A DNA stretch of 64,000 bases from Thermobaculum terrenum ATCC BAA-798 (lineage in GTDB: Bacteria > Chloroflexota > Chloroflexia > Thermobaculales > Thermobaculaceae). A model generated the notes under the pieces. That model saw only the letters and a list, made by a program, of their open reading frames with translations, made no database searches and was not told the origin of the DNA. This document shows, in pieces, positions 26,012 through 35,361 of this stretch. The stretch spans positions 1,576,501-1,640,500 of the forward strand of contig NC_013525.1 in the NCBI RefSeq assembly GCF_000025005.1. The letters are read 5' to 3'. Position numbers and translations under genes: made by a program. Within the stretch, counting starts at the first letter, position 1. Every line of letters starts with the position of its first letter.

Positions 26012-27127
26012 TTATTCGGTCCTATAGTGCTTGCCCTGAGGTCGACCTGAACGTTCAGTAAGTTCATCCTTCAAAGCAAAGTAAGCAGGTTTTGGCTGAT
26101 AATTCTCATCAAATATAGTGGCCGCACCTTGTCCCTGGAAGAATCCGGGTACCCATGAATGCGCGTCCGTGAATCCCCATACTGTGAAAGATACGCAGCG
26201 GCGCACATTTAGGCAAGCATCCATAAGCCGACGGTAATACTCAGCCTGCGTGGTAAGTTTCTCTTGGGTAACAGGTAGAATCATGCGCACATCCACTTCA
26301 GACAGAGCTACATCCAATCCTAGATCAGCAAATCTCTGCATATTCTGTTGAATATCCCCAGGAAATCCGTACTGTATGCCGAGATGTCCCTGGAAGCCCA
26401 CGCCATCGATAGGCACACCCGCTTCCTTGAGGCTCTTCACCAGCTCATACATCCCATTGCTCTTAGGCCCGATCCACTCGATGTTGTAGTCGTTGATGTA
26501 GAGTTTGGCATGAGGATCAGCCTCGTGCGCCCACCGGAAAGCTTTGGCTATGTAGTCCGGGCCAAGAGCCCTAAGCCATATGGTATCCCTTAGGGTGCCA
26601 TCTTCATTCAGCGGCTCGTTCACTACGTCCCAAGAGTACACCTTGCCCTTGAAATGCCTTACAACATCATAGATGTGCTGTCGGAGTATCTCCTCCAGCT
26701 CCTGGTTGGTAAAGTTGCCATTTGTCAACCAGCTGGGCAGTTGGCTATGCCAGACGAGTGTGTGCCCTCTCACCATCTGCCCATGCCGCCGAGCAAAATC
26801 TACAAGTTGATCCGCAGGCTCAAAATTCAGCTGGCCACGTACGGGTTCAATGGTGTCCCATTTCATGACATTTTCTGGAGTAACACTATTGAATTCTCTA
26901 GCCAATACCTGCCTGTACTGCTCCTCATTCTGTAATGCATTTACATCTACCGCCGTGCCTATTCTAAGAACATGACGTACTGCATAGTCTCTTAGACCAA
27001 ATTGGTCTTGTCCCCTTGCATCACCGTTAGATGCTGCGACTACAGGACTTGAAAAAGTCAATCCCAACAATACAGCTAATATGATCCTAAGTGCTAGCGC
27101 AGCTTTACTGTTACTAATATCTTTCAT
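26012..27127 (-). CDS. GH10 endo-1,4-beta-xylanase, secreted
   Basis: A 371-aa secreted xylanase that cuts internal beta-1,4 bonds of xylan. An N-terminal signal (LALRIILAVLLGLTFSSPVVA) precedes a single GH10 barrel. Motifs in order are FNSVTPENVMKWDTIEP, RGHTLVWHSQLPSWL, WDVVNEPLNEDG with the acid/base Glu, and LDVALSEVDVRM with the nucleophile Glu. FTVWGFTDAHSWVPGF follows near the C-terminus. No carbohydrate-binding module is attached. The start is ATG 27127 behind GGAGGG. It is a monocistronic gene with its own terminator. Confidence 0.95.
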   Translation of the reverse strand: MKDISNSKAALALRIILAVLLGLTFSSPVVAASNGDARGQDQFGLRDYAVRHVLRIGTAVDVNALQNEEQYRQVLAREFNSVTPENVMKWDTIEPVRGQLNFEPADQLVDFARRHGQMVRGHTLVWHSQLPSWLTNGNFTNQELEEILRQHIYDVVRHFKGKVYSWDVVNEPLNEDGTLRDTIWLRALGPDYIAKAFRWAHEADPHAKLYINDYNIEWIGPKSNGMYELVKSLKEAGVPIDGVGFQGHLGIQYGFPGDIQQNMQRFADLGLDVALSEVDVRMILPVTQEKLTTQAEYYRRLMDACLNVRRCVSFTVWGFTDAHSWVPGFFQGQGAATIFDENYQPKPAYFALKDELTERSGRPQGKHYRTE

Positions 27128-27198
27128 GGTGCCCTCCAGTCACAGAACATTTTGACGATCATATCTTTTATATGTTAGAAAATCGCCTTTCAATATTT

Positions 27199-27226
27199 TT
27201 GTGTTTCCCAAATCAGGCACTATACT
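27199..27226 (+). promoter_or_regulatory. Probable promoter of the BNR-repeat gene
   Basis: TTGTGT (27199-27204) and TATACT (27221-27226) are 16 bases apart, about 45 bases before the ATG at 27273. A second candidate, TTGACG at about 27155 with TTAGAA 17 bases later, lies further upstream. Confidence 0.45.
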
Positions 27227-27272
27227 CAATAGTGACTAGAGAAACCTCTACATTCGTGGCATAGAATGACTA

Positions 27273-28316
27273 ATGATCTATCTAACAACGGGAAATACAG
27301 TAATAACTCTCTTAAGAAAAAGTTCTCAAGAATGGCATGCTAGCCAATACCATCTGCCGGATGTAGCAACAGCTATCTGCTCTGATCCCTTGATCCCGGG
27401 AAGAGCCTTCTGTGCAGTGAAAGGCTCAGGTTTTTGGATTACTTCAGACGGTGGAAGATCCTGGCAATGGATAGGTAGCCTTACATCTGTATACTCCGGA
27501 GAGAAACCAATTCGTTATATCTCTGCACTAGCTGTCAGTCCTCTAGAGAGGGAAGTAATATATGCTGGAACAGATCCAAGTGCCATGTTCAAATCAGAAA
27601 ACTTCGGCAGATCCTGGGTGGAGCTAACTAGCTTTCGAGACCTGCCTTCGGCTCCGACATGGAGCTTTCCTCCCGAACCATCTACAAGCCATATCAAATG
27701 GATAGAACCTGATCCAATTGTATATGGAAGGGTTTTCGTTGCAGTAGAAGCAGGAGCTCTGGTTCGCACCATAGACGGAGGTCATACTTGGGAGGACAGG
27801 CTGCCAGATTCACCCTATGATTCGCACACCCTGGCAACTCATCCGTTAGCTCCTCATAAACTGTACTCGGCAGCAGGAGATGGAGTATCTAATCCTGGGA
27901 GGGGATACAACGAAAGCATGGACGCCGGTCTAACATGGCAGAGACCCAACGAAGGATTAGAACACCACTACTTATGGGGACTTGCTGTGGACTCAGGTAA
28001 CCCCGACATCGTAGTGGTGTCTGGTGCGAGCACTCCATGGAAAGCTCATAACATAGGGGTAGCAGAATCTTTCATATATAGGCGTGAGAAAGATTCTCCA
28101 TGGCAAAAGGTTACACAGGGTCTACCACCAATAATAGGCACGATAGTATGGAGGCTGGTGGCAGATGTATCTAGAGCAGGTACCTTCTATGCACTAAGCA
28201 ACAAGGAACTGTATATGTCCGAAGACACCGGCCTATCTTGGCGGCAAATCCACCTGCCAAGCTCCATAAAACCTACTGAACCCTTAGGGATAGCCGTTGG
28301 CCCTGATGAGAAATAA
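27273..28316 (+). CDS. BNR/Asp-box repeat beta-propeller protein
   Basis: A 347-aa protein with at least five Asp-box-type repeats: SDGGRSWQW, ENFGRSWVEL, IDGGHTWED, MDAGLTWQRP and EDTGLSWRQI. They are spaced as in sialidase or VPS10-like beta-propellers. There is no signal peptide, so it is probably cytosolic. Catalytic sialidase residues are not evident, so I do not call it a sialidase. Similar proteins are annotated as WD40/YVTN or 'glycosyl hydrolase' by repeat similarity only. The methyltransferase gene follows 39 bases later. Confidence 0.8.
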   Translation: MIYLTTGNTVITLLRKSSQEWHASQYHLPDVATAICSDPLIPGRAFCAVKGSGFWITSDGGRSWQWIGSLTSVYSGEKPIRYISALAVSPLEREVIYAGTDPSAMFKSENFGRSWVELTSFRDLPSAPTWSFPPEPSTSHIKWIEPDPIVYGRVFVAVEAGALVRTIDGGHTWEDRLPDSPYDSHTLATHPLAPHKLYSAAGDGVSNPGRGYNESMDAGLTWQRPNEGLEHHYLWGLAVDSGNPDIVVVSGASTPWKAHNIGVAESFIYRREKDSPWQKVTQGLPPIIGTIVWRLVADVSRAGTFYALSNKELYMSEDTGLSWRQIHLPSSIKPTEPLGIAVGPDEK

Positions 28317-28355
28317 CTGGAGCTATTACCTCAAAAAATAGGAGGTTGGTATACC

Positions 28356-29195
28356 TTGGAATCAGCTATTGAGAGACACAACAGGATGGTGAAGGAAGAA
28401 AGGCTACAAGCAGAGAGAGTGCGCACAGACGGGGGTGGATCGGCAGACATTTGGAAACACAGGGCACATCAATTCCGCCCCAAGCAAGATGAGCATGATC
28501 TAGTCATAGATCTAGTAGCAGACTTAGCTGGGCCATATGGAAAGGTAATAGATGTAGGAGCTGGCGGTGGCAGAATAGCTATACCGCTTTCGTATAGAAT
28601 TAGCGAGGTGATCGCAGTTGAACCTTCTGAGGCTATGCAATCCGTACTCCAGGCTGAAATCTCCCATCGTGGAATTCGCAACATAAGGATCATACCTACA
28701 AGCTGGGAAAATGCTGAGGTTGATCCAGCTGAGGTAGTCTTGGCTTCACACGTCACTTATGGAGTGCAGGATATAGAGCCGTTTCTGAGAAAGATGGACC
28801 AGAAAGCCGCAAGACGAGCTGCTGTCGTGGTGTTTACTGATCCCCCACAGAACGCCCTAGCACCATTTTGGGAATATATCTATGGGGAACCAAGGTTACG
28901 ACTGCCATGTCGTGATGAGTTATTAGATGTCCTGATAGAACTAGGAGTTAAACCAGAGATACTCGAACTGCCACCCCAACCACCACAACCGATTGGTAAC
29001 CCCGATGAGGCGTTCGCAGAGCTTAGACGTAGATTATTTATAGGACAAGGAAATCCTTTGGAAAAACGACTACGTGCAGCCATGCAAGCACTGACAATCG
29101 AGCGTGATGGCTTAATATGGATCAAGGATGCCCAACCTAACCAGCGCTCGCTCATACACTGGCAAGGTGGTAGCATGCGAGCTACACAAACCTGA
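28356..29195 (+). CDS. SAM-dependent class I methyltransferase
   Basis: A 279-aa cytosolic methyltransferase. The SAM motif I is VIDVGAGGGRIAIPL (about 62-76), followed by the acidic residue in VIAVEPSEAM and the post-II region EVVLASHVTYGV. The C-terminal half (PCRDELLDVLIELG...) is a substrate domain I cannot assign. The start is TTG 28356, behind AGGAGG at 28341-28346. It is probably cotranscribed with the BNR-repeat gene. The substrate is unknown. Confidence 0.85.
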   Translation: MESAIERHNRMVKEERLQAERVRTDGGGSADIWKHRAHQFRPKQDEHDLVIDLVADLAGPYGKVIDVGAGGGRIAIPLSYRISEVIAVEPSEAMQSVLQAEISHRGIRNIRIIPTSWENAEVDPAEVVLASHVTYGVQDIEPFLRKMDQKAARRAAVVVFTDPPQNALAPFWEYIYGEPRLRLPCRDELLDVLIELGVKPEILELPPQPPQPIGNPDEAFAELRRRLFIGQGNPLEKRLRAAMQALTIERDGLIWIKDAQPNQRSLIHWQGGSMRATQT

Positions 29196-29795
29196 ATATA
29201 AAGGCAACAGTTCCTAGTCAGAATAACCCTCTACTGCTTCTGGCTTTAAGCGACACTGGGCGTGGCCCTACCCGAAAGCTCGGGGAAAACTACCTAAATA
29301 GTAGTTGTACTGAGACCCGCAGAAGATGATCATTATGCTGTTTGGTTATGTCTAATTTGCCTTGCAATCAAGACAGACCGTCTCCAGACTCAAACATAGG
29401 GAGCCAATTTAAGCTTATGCAGGCACAGATACAGGCCACGTTCGGCAGGCACATGTTAGGGGTCCATGATAGATAGAAGCTCAATGCTCGCGTGCTGCTC
29501 CCTGTGGTCCTGCATCGGCGCTCGCATCCAGGAAGACACTGGCATCGCTCAGGCAATCGTAGTACATAGCAACTACATCTACATACATATGCAAAGCTAC
29601 GTAAGTCTGAAACAGGACAATATCATGCCTGGACAGCAGGCCACTCCTGTGGAAGTCACCCAGTGGTCAGGCGCCCTCACCGAGTTGGAACATGATAGAA
29701 TCACGTATCAGAGGCAAATGACATTGTACTAACGGACGACTGGCTCTATGGCTACAAGCCAACCCAGCTACTCAGAACCCAGGATGAGCCATACA
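29196..29795. other. 600-bp intergenic stretch without a recognised gene
   Basis: No convincing coding frame is present. The longest is 88 codons (29466-29732, plus), without a ribosome site or family resemblance. A small hairpin (CCC-UACCCGAAAGCUCGGGG-like) lies at about 29268-29285. Base composition and reading-frame debris are compatible with a decayed gene, but no identifiable domain survives in any frame I translated. Confidence 0.4.
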
Positions 29796-29824
29796 TTGAC
29801 ATACATTGCTGACATAAGTAGAAT
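29796..29824 (+). promoter_or_regulatory. Sigma70-type promoter of the valS leader
   Basis: TTGACA (29796-29801) and TAGAAT (29819-29824) are separated by exactly 17 bases. The start is expected near 29831, giving a leader of about 300 bases before valS. Confidence 0.8.
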
Positions 29825-29839
29825 TGAAGCACGAAAAAT

Positions 29840-30106
29840 TCAAAGGCGTTGACCGAGAGGAGTAAGCGGATCAAGCGCCAGACAGAGAGGACGAGTCACC
29901 GGCTGAGAGCTCGTCGTGGGAAAGCAATCCGCTGAACGTAGCTCGCGAGCCGCTGGTTCGAACACAGCAACTAGACTGTTAGTAGGGTCAGACGGGCAAG
30001 CCCGTTATAGCGGCAATGAGGGTGTAGGAGCTTGCTCCTATGCCGAACCAGAGGTGGTACCACGGTACGCCCACCGTCCACTGGACGCGTGGGCGGTTTT
30101 GTTTTA
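29840..30106 (+). promoter_or_regulatory. T-box riboswitch upstream of valS
   Basis: The leader has the hallmark T-box sequence around 30050-30065 (AGGTGGTACCACGG), whose TGGT can pair with the acceptor end of uncharged tRNA. A rho-independent terminator follows: arms 30068-30079 and 30083-30095, then GTTTTGTTTT. Stem I is visible: AGCGGAT (29865-29871) pairs with ATCCGCT (about 29927-29933). Opposite the AGGAGTA side lies GAACGTAG, with a GTA codon at 29938-29940 placed as the specifier. GTA is a valine codon, matching the downstream gene. In known T-boxes uncharged tRNA stabilises the antiterminator, so valS is induced on valine-tRNA starvation. The stem assignments are by eye. Confidence 0.88.
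30068..30105 (+). terminator. Conditional terminator of the valS T-box
   Basis: CGCCCAC (30068-30074) pairs with GTGGGCG (30089-30095). An inner CGTCC/GGACG stem extends it, and GTTTTGTTTT follows. It overlaps the 3' side of the T-box element and so competes with the antiterminator. Confidence 0.85.
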
Positions 30107-30131
30107 AGGACTGTCTATGGAGGTGAGGATT

Positions 30132-32807
30132 ATGCAGATCTCTGAGAAAGAGATGGCAAAGGCTTACGACCCGCGAGCAGTGGAAGCACGTTGGTACGAT
30201 TGGTGGGACAAACAGGGTTACTTTACGCCCAAGATAGACCCCACACGTAAGCCCTTCACGATTATAATGCCTCCGCCCAACGTAACTGGGGAGCTACACA
30301 TGGGACATGCACTCTTCGTCACGGTTGAGGATATACTTACGCGCTGGCGCAGGATGCAGGGATATCCAACACTGTGGTTGCCAGGCGCCGATCACGCTGG
30401 TATCGCAGGACAGTGGGTAGTAGAGAAGGAGCTTGCTGCCGAAGGGCTCACACGCCACGATCTAGGCAGGGAGAAGTTTTTGGAGCGCACTTGGGACTGG
30501 ATGAATCGATACCGAGGCCGGATCAGAGAGCAACTCCGCATACTTGGCGCCTCGTGCGATTGGTCCCGCTTTAAATTTACAATGGATCCGGAACCATCAA
30601 GAGCAGTGCGCACCGCTTTCAAGAGACTCTACGACGAGGGACTCATCTATCGTGGAAAGCGCATGATCAACTGGTGCCCACGATGTATGACAGCTCTCTC
30701 TGACCTCGAAGTTGATCACGAAGAGGTGAAGTCTCACCTTTGGACTCTACGCTACCCAATAGATGGTACTGACCAGTTTATAGAGGTTGCCACGACGCGT
30801 CCTGAGACCATGCTAGGAGACACAGCCGTCGCTGTTCATCCCGATGACGAGCGATATAGAGGGATCGTTGGCAGAACGGCCACATTACCAATAATTGGAC
30901 GTAAGCTACAGATCGTAGCGGACGAGCTAGTCGATCCCGAGTTTGGCAGCGGCGCAGTCAAGGTCACACCGGCACACGATCCCACCGACTTCGAGATAGG
31001 GCAGAAGCATAACCTACCTGCAGTCAACATCCTGAATTTAAATGGGACCCTTAATGAGAATGCAGGGCCCTTTGCGGGCCAAACAATACAGGAAGCCAGA
31101 CGTAATGTAGTTCGCAGGCTTGAAGAAGAAGGATACTTAGTAAGAGTAGAGGATTATACCCATTCGGTCGCAGTGTGTGATCGATGCGAGTCAGTAATCG
31201 AGCCAATTATCAGCGAACAATGGTTCCTTCGAATGGACAGACTCAACAAACCTGCGCTCGAAGTCGTTCGTAATGAGATCGTGCGCATGATTCCCGATCG
31301 CTTCAAGCAGATTTACATCAACTGGGTCGAGAACGAGCACGATTGGTGCATCTCGCGTCAGCTATGGTGGGGACACAGGATACCGATATGGTACTGTCAT
31401 GATTGTGGGCACACTATGGCAACTGATCAGGAAATGCTCGAAAGGTGTGAGAAGTGCGGAAGCACACATATAGAACAGGATCCAGATGTTCTAGACACAT
31501 GGTTTAGCTCCGCTCTGTGGCCGATGAGCACGCTCGGCTGGCCCGAAGATACAGATGACCTGCGTTACTTCTACCCCACATCAGTGATGGAAACTGGATA
31601 TGACATCATCTTCCTGTGGGTGCACCGCATGATCTTCATGGGCCTGCACTTCATGGGCGAGGTACCATTCTTTGATGTGTACTTCCACGGCACAGTACGA
31701 GATGAAAAAGGCCAGAGGATGAGCAAAACAAAGGGAAATGTGCTGGATCCTACAGAGATCACAGAGCAGTACGGAAGCGATGCCTTAAGGTTTGCTCTCA
31801 TAACGTCGGCTCCCGCTGGTTCGGACATGAAGCTGGGAATTCAGCGCGTGGAGGCTATGCGCAACTTCGCCAACAAGATCTGGAATGCTACCCGCTATGT
31901 TATTCGAGCTTGTGAAGATAGCCAGATAGAGACGGGACCTGATGGAGATCCACTGCCAACAAGCTCAGAGGATGCAACACTTGCTGACAAGTGGATCATC
32001 AGCCGTTTGCATAGAACCATAAGAGACGTTACCAACATGATGGAGCGTTATCAGCTCCATGAAGCGGGGAGGAGACTCTACGACTTCATCTGGTCTGAGT
32101 ACTGTGACTGGTACATAGAGTCAACAAAAGTTGTACTTGCTGGAGATAATGAGCCTGCAAAACGGGCCGCGAGACAGACATTAGTATACGTCCTCGAAAG
32201 AGCACTTAGACTACTTCACCCATATATGCCCTTTGTGACGGAAGAGTTGTGGCACTACCTGCCACATAAAGGTGAATCCATAATGATAGCCAATTGGCCA
32301 GAGGGAGGAGATACAGATAGCGAGGCAGAACGGCAATATGAACTCGTGACAGATATCATCAGAGCAATCCGTAACGTTCGCGCTGAAAGAGATGTGCCGA
32401 CTAACCGACTTGTGAGCGCCATGATAATCGCAGGTAACGATACAAATATCCTGCAGGAGCAGGCACCTATCATCAGCAGGCTGGCAAGGGTTGATCAATC
32501 TCAGCTTAGGATAGAGGCCGAGGGCGACATGCCATCAGAAGATGTAGTAGCACTAGTTATAGGAAATACTCGAGTCTACCTGCCTCTAACAGGATTGATA
32601 GACATAGAAGAGGAACGAAAGAGGCTAAACCAAGAGCGAGACAAAACCTTGGCAGAGATCGAGAGAGTTCGCAACCTGCTCTCAAACGAGCAGTTCACGT
32701 CCAGAGCCCCTGAGCACGTCGTTCAAAGAGAACGGGACAAGCTCATGGCGGCGGAAGAAAGACTAAGAACACTGGATGAGCATATACAAAGGTTGGGCAA
32801 GAGCTAG
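30132..32807 (+). CDS. valS: Valine--tRNA ligase
   Basis: A cytosolic class Ia synthetase of 891 aa that charges tRNA-Val. The HIGH motif appears as PPNVTGELHMGHAL. A large editing (CP1) domain includes VATTRPETMLGDTAV. Zinc-type Cys pairs appear as WCPRCM, CDRCES, CHDCGH and CEKCGS. The KMSKS motif is RMSKTKGN. An anticodon-binding domain and the C-terminal coiled-coil arm (EERKRLNQERDKTLAEIERV) end the protein. The frame opens at ATG 30117. GGAGGTGAGG lies within that stretch and points to the ATG at 30132. It is controlled by the T-box just upstream. Confidence 0.96.
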   Translation: MQISEKEMAKAYDPRAVEARWYDWWDKQGYFTPKIDPTRKPFTIIMPPPNVTGELHMGHALFVTVEDILTRWRRMQGYPTLWLPGADHAGIAGQWVVEKELAAEGLTRHDLGREKFLERTWDWMNRYRGRIREQLRILGASCDWSRFKFTMDPEPSRAVRTAFKRLYDEGLIYRGKRMINWCPRCMTALSDLEVDHEEVKSHLWTLRYPIDGTDQFIEVATTRPETMLGDTAVAVHPDDERYRGIVGRTATLPIIGRKLQIVADELVDPEFGSGAVKVTPAHDPTDFEIGQKHNLPAVNILNLNGTLNENAGPFAGQTIQEARRNVVRRLEEEGYLVRVEDYTHSVAVCDRCESVIEPIISEQWFLRMDRLNKPALEVVRNEIVRMIPDRFKQIYINWVENEHDWCISRQLWWGHRIPIWYCHDCGHTMATDQEMLERCEKCGSTHIEQDPDVLDTWFSSALWPMSTLGWPEDTDDLRYFYPTSVMETGYDIIFLWVHRMIFMGLHFMGEVPFFDVYFHGTVRDEKGQRMSKTKGNVLDPTEITEQYGSDALRFALITSAPAGSDMKLGIQRVEAMRNFANKIWNATRYVIRACEDSQIETGPDGDPLPTSSEDATLADKWIISRLHRTIRDVTNMMERYQLHEAGRRLYDFIWSEYCDWYIESTKVVLAGDNEPAKRAARQTLVYVLERALRLLHPYMPFVTEELWHYLPHKGESIMIANWPEGGDTDSEAERQYELVTDIIRAIRNVRAERDVPTNRLVSAMIIAGNDTNILQEQAPIISRLARVDQSQLRIEAEGDMPSEDVVALVIGNTRVYLPLTGLIDIEEERKRLNQERDKTLAEIERVRNLLSNEQFTSRAPEHVVQRERDKLMAAEERLRTLDEHIQRLGKS

Positions 32808-32855
32808 AACACTAAGTCCATAGCGGCAATCAAAACAATAATACTGGAGGCAAGC

Positions 32856-34103
32856 ATGAGTATCTCTCCGGATGCCAACTTGATAAAAGAAGGCGAACGC
32901 AAAATTGAATGGGTAGCCCAACATTCTCCTGTGCTTAACCGCCTGAGGGATACAATTCTGAACGATGGGACTTTCCAGGGCAAACGCCTGGCATTGTGCG
33001 TACATCTGGAGGCCAAGACCGCTTATTTAGCGACTATACTAGCCGACTGTGGTGCACAAGTAGTCGTTACCGGATCTAACCCTCACTCAACAAAAGATGA
33101 TGTATGCGCAGCTCTGGCAAGTCGGGGCATTACGGTCTATGCCAAGCAGGATTGCCCTCGAGAGGTATGGGAGGAACACCTGCTAAATACTATCGACACT
33201 GAACCTGAGATCATAATAGACGATGGAGCAGAACTCGTAAGCAGGCTCATTACGCACAGACCTCACTTAGCAAGTAAAGTCATAGGATCTTCTGAACAGA
33301 CAACTACGGGAGTAATCAAACTGAGGGCTATGGAAAAAGATGGAGTACTCCCATGGCCAGCAATTGCAGCCAATGATGCTATGTGTAAGCATATGTTCGA
33401 TAACCGGTACGGCACTGGACAGTCAGCCATAGGAGCGGTTCTGAGCTCAACTAATCTACTCATGGCAGGTAGAAAAGTAGTGATCATAGGATATGGGTGG
33501 TGTGGGAGAGGGCTCGCACGCTATGCAGATGGCATGGGAGCAAGGGTCATTGTCGTGGAAGTAGATCCAGTAAAAGCTCTTGAAGCTATAGCTGATGGCT
33601 TCCGAGTAATGAACATGCAGGAAGCAGCTCGCGAAGGCGAGTTCTTTATAACAGCTACAGGCAACATCGATGCCATACGCAAGGAGCACTTTGAAGTCAT
33701 GCAAGATGGTGCTCTAATTGCCAACGCCGGACACTATGAGCATGAGATAAATCTTCAAGATCTAAGCAGCATAAGTGTGAGCGTCCAAGAAGCCAGGCCT
33801 TACATCAAGGAGTACAGGTTGCAAGATGGGCGTAGAATACACGTAATAGCTGATGGCGAGCTTGTGAATCTAGCTGCAGGCGATGGGCACCCAGTAGAGA
33901 TCATAGACTTGACATTTGCAGTACAGGCACTATCCGCCCATTACGTAGCCAAGCATAGAGATGAGTTACAACCAGGAGTATATAACCTACCAGAGGAGAT
34001 CGACAAGAACATAGCCAAAACCAAACTAGAGACCCTTGGTATAAAGCTCGAGGGACTGACTCAGAAACAGCAGCAATATCTCAATTCCTGGAGGACATCA
34101 TAA
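32856..34103 (+). CDS. ahcY: S-adenosylhomocysteine hydrolase, canonical copy
   Basis: A 415-aa NAD-dependent hydrolase that splits SAH (or its deaminated form) into homocysteine and nucleoside, removing the methyltransferase inhibitor. It is the short Thermotoga/archaeal type. Human active-site positions map as His55 to H50 (VHLEAKT), Asp131 to D123 (IDDGAEL), Lys186/Asp190 to K178/D182 (CKHMFDN) and His301 to H293 (NAGHYEHEIN). Glu156 appears to be Gln148 (SSEQTTTGV). The NAD loop is VIIGYGWCGRGLA. The start is ATG 32856 behind CTGGAGG. Its stop overlaps the ATG of the second copy. Confidence 0.93.
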   Translation: MSISPDANLIKEGERKIEWVAQHSPVLNRLRDTILNDGTFQGKRLALCVHLEAKTAYLATILADCGAQVVVTGSNPHSTKDDVCAALASRGITVYAKQDCPREVWEEHLLNTIDTEPEIIIDDGAELVSRLITHRPHLASKVIGSSEQTTTGVIKLRAMEKDGVLPWPAIAANDAMCKHMFDNRYGTGQSAIGAVLSSTNLLMAGRKVVIIGYGWCGRGLARYADGMGARVIVVEVDPVKALEAIADGFRVMNMQEAAREGEFFITATGNIDAIRKEHFEVMQDGALIANAGHYEHEINLQDLSSISVSVQEARPYIKEYRLQDGRRIHVIADGELVNLAAGDGHPVEIIDLTFAVQALSAHYVAKHRDELQPGVYNLPEEIDKNIAKTKLETLGIKLEGLTQKQQQYLNSWRTS

Positions 34104-35356
34104 TGATATCCAATGAATCCATAATCAAAGACCCATCTCTAGCGCCTAGTGGTGAAAGAAAAATTCAGTGGGTTGATCAGCACTCCCCTGTATTGAATGC
34201 CCTGCGCGAGAAATACCTGAACAAGGAGTCCATAGGCGGGCTTAAGATAGGAATCATAGTACCTCTAGAAGCTAAAACCGGTTTTCTAGCAACAGTGCTG
34301 GCAGATGCCGGAGCTGAGGTAGTGGTTACAGGTACAGGGCCAGCCTATGTTCAGGATGATGTAGCAGCTGCTCTAGTCGCTAGAGGTTTGAGGGTTTACG
34401 CGATATCAGGGGTATCAGATGATGAGTTTAGAAAATACCTAGAGAAAGTGCTGGAATTTCAGCCAGATGTCCTCATAGATGACAGAGCAGAATTCGTTCG
34501 CATGTTGCATACAGACTACCAACATCTATTATCAAAAGTCAGAGGCGCATCCGAACAAACCACATCAGGTGTAACAAGGCTCCTGGCTATGCAGGAGCAA
34601 GGGGTGCTGAGATTGCCGGTAATAGCCGCCAATAACGCTATGTGCAAACACTTTTTTGATAACAGATACGGTACTGGTCAGTCCGTATGGACGGCGATAA
34701 TGTCAGCCACCAACCTATTCATAGCGGGGAGAGAAGTAGTAGTCATAGGATACGGCTGGTGTGGTAAAGGGCTTGCACGCAGGGCTAAAGGCCTAGGCGC
34801 GAGAGTAACTGTCGTAGAGGTGGATCCGGTGAAGGGTCTAGAAGCCTGGGCAGATGGATTTGAGGTACACCCCTTGGAGAAGTGCGCTTCTTATGGAGAT
34901 ATATTTGTTACATCCACGGGTTCCCCGCATGCGATAGACACCCAGCATATCGAACAGATGAAAGATGGTGCCATTTTGGCCAATGCAGGGGGCCTGGATG
35001 ACGAAATTAACGTGAAAGGACTGGAAGCCATCGCTAAAGAAAAGAGAGAAGCGCGTAGATACATTACTGAGTATGTACTTCCGGATGGTAGACGCATACA
35101 TCTACTTGCTGAGGGTTTCCTGGTAAATCTAGTCGCTGGAGACGGACACCCAGTCGAGATAATTGACATGACATTTGCAGTACAGGCACTAGGAATGAGG
35201 CACGTTGCTCTGCACTACGATCAACTGGGGCCTGGAGTTCACGATTTCCCTAAGGAATTGGACGAAGAAATAGCAAGGCTAAAACTTAAGTCTCTTGGCA
35301 TGGGAGTGGGATCTCTTACCAAGGAGCAGATCAACTACCTTCATAGCTGGAGATAA
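34103..35356 (+). CDS. SAH-hydrolase paralogue with altered active site
   Basis: A 417-aa tandem paralogue of the preceding gene, alignable almost without gaps and clearly diverged. NAD binding looks intact (VVIGYGWCGKGLA and VVEVDPVKG), as do K182/D186 (CKHFFDN). The human His55 equivalent is P54 (VPLEAKTG), the Gly after the catalytic Asp is R128 (IDDRAEF), the STQD substrate loop is AYVQDD, and the His301 equivalent is G297 (NAGGLDDEIN). Canonical SAH hydrolysis is therefore doubtful. A changed substrate, such as a deaminated or decarboxylated thioether nucleoside, or a regulatory subunit role is possible. ATG 34103 overlaps the upstream stop by one base, and the deaminase follows five bases later. 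Confidence 0.88.
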   Translation: MISNESIIKDPSLAPSGERKIQWVDQHSPVLNALREKYLNKESIGGLKIGIIVPLEAKTGFLATVLADAGAEVVVTGTGPAYVQDDVAAALVARGLRVYAISGVSDDEFRKYLEKVLEFQPDVLIDDRAEFVRMLHTDYQHLLSKVRGASEQTTSGVTRLLAMQEQGVLRLPVIAANNAMCKHFFDNRYGTGQSVWTAIMSATNLFIAGREVVVIGYGWCGKGLARRAKGLGARVTVVEVDPVKGLEAWADGFEVHPLEKCASYGDIFVTSTGSPHAIDTQHIEQMKDGAILANAGGLDDEINVKGLEAIAKEKREARRYITEYVLPDGRRIHLLAEGFLVNLVAGDGHPVEIIDMTFAVQALGMRHVALHYDQLGPGVHDFPKELDEEIARLKLKSLGMGVGSLTKEQINYLHSWR

Positions 35357-35361
35357 CCGTC

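Noticed and set aside
27273-28316. Sialidase annotation for the BNR-repeat protein
   Set aside because: Only Asp-box repeats are present; the arginine triad, Tyr/Glu pair and FRIP motif of sialidases are not seen.
29466-29732. 88-codon frame before the valS leader
   Set aside because: No ribosome site, unusual composition and no domain. I treat the region as non-coding or decayed.
29950-29960. GGTTCGAA-like sequence suggesting a tRNA T-arm
   Set aside because: No acceptor or anticodon stem can be folded around it. It falls inside the T-box leader.
34103-35356. Possibility that the second SAH hydrolase is an assembly duplicate of the first
   Set aside because: The two copies differ at a large share of residues and in nearly all synonymous positions, so this is an old paralogue pair.
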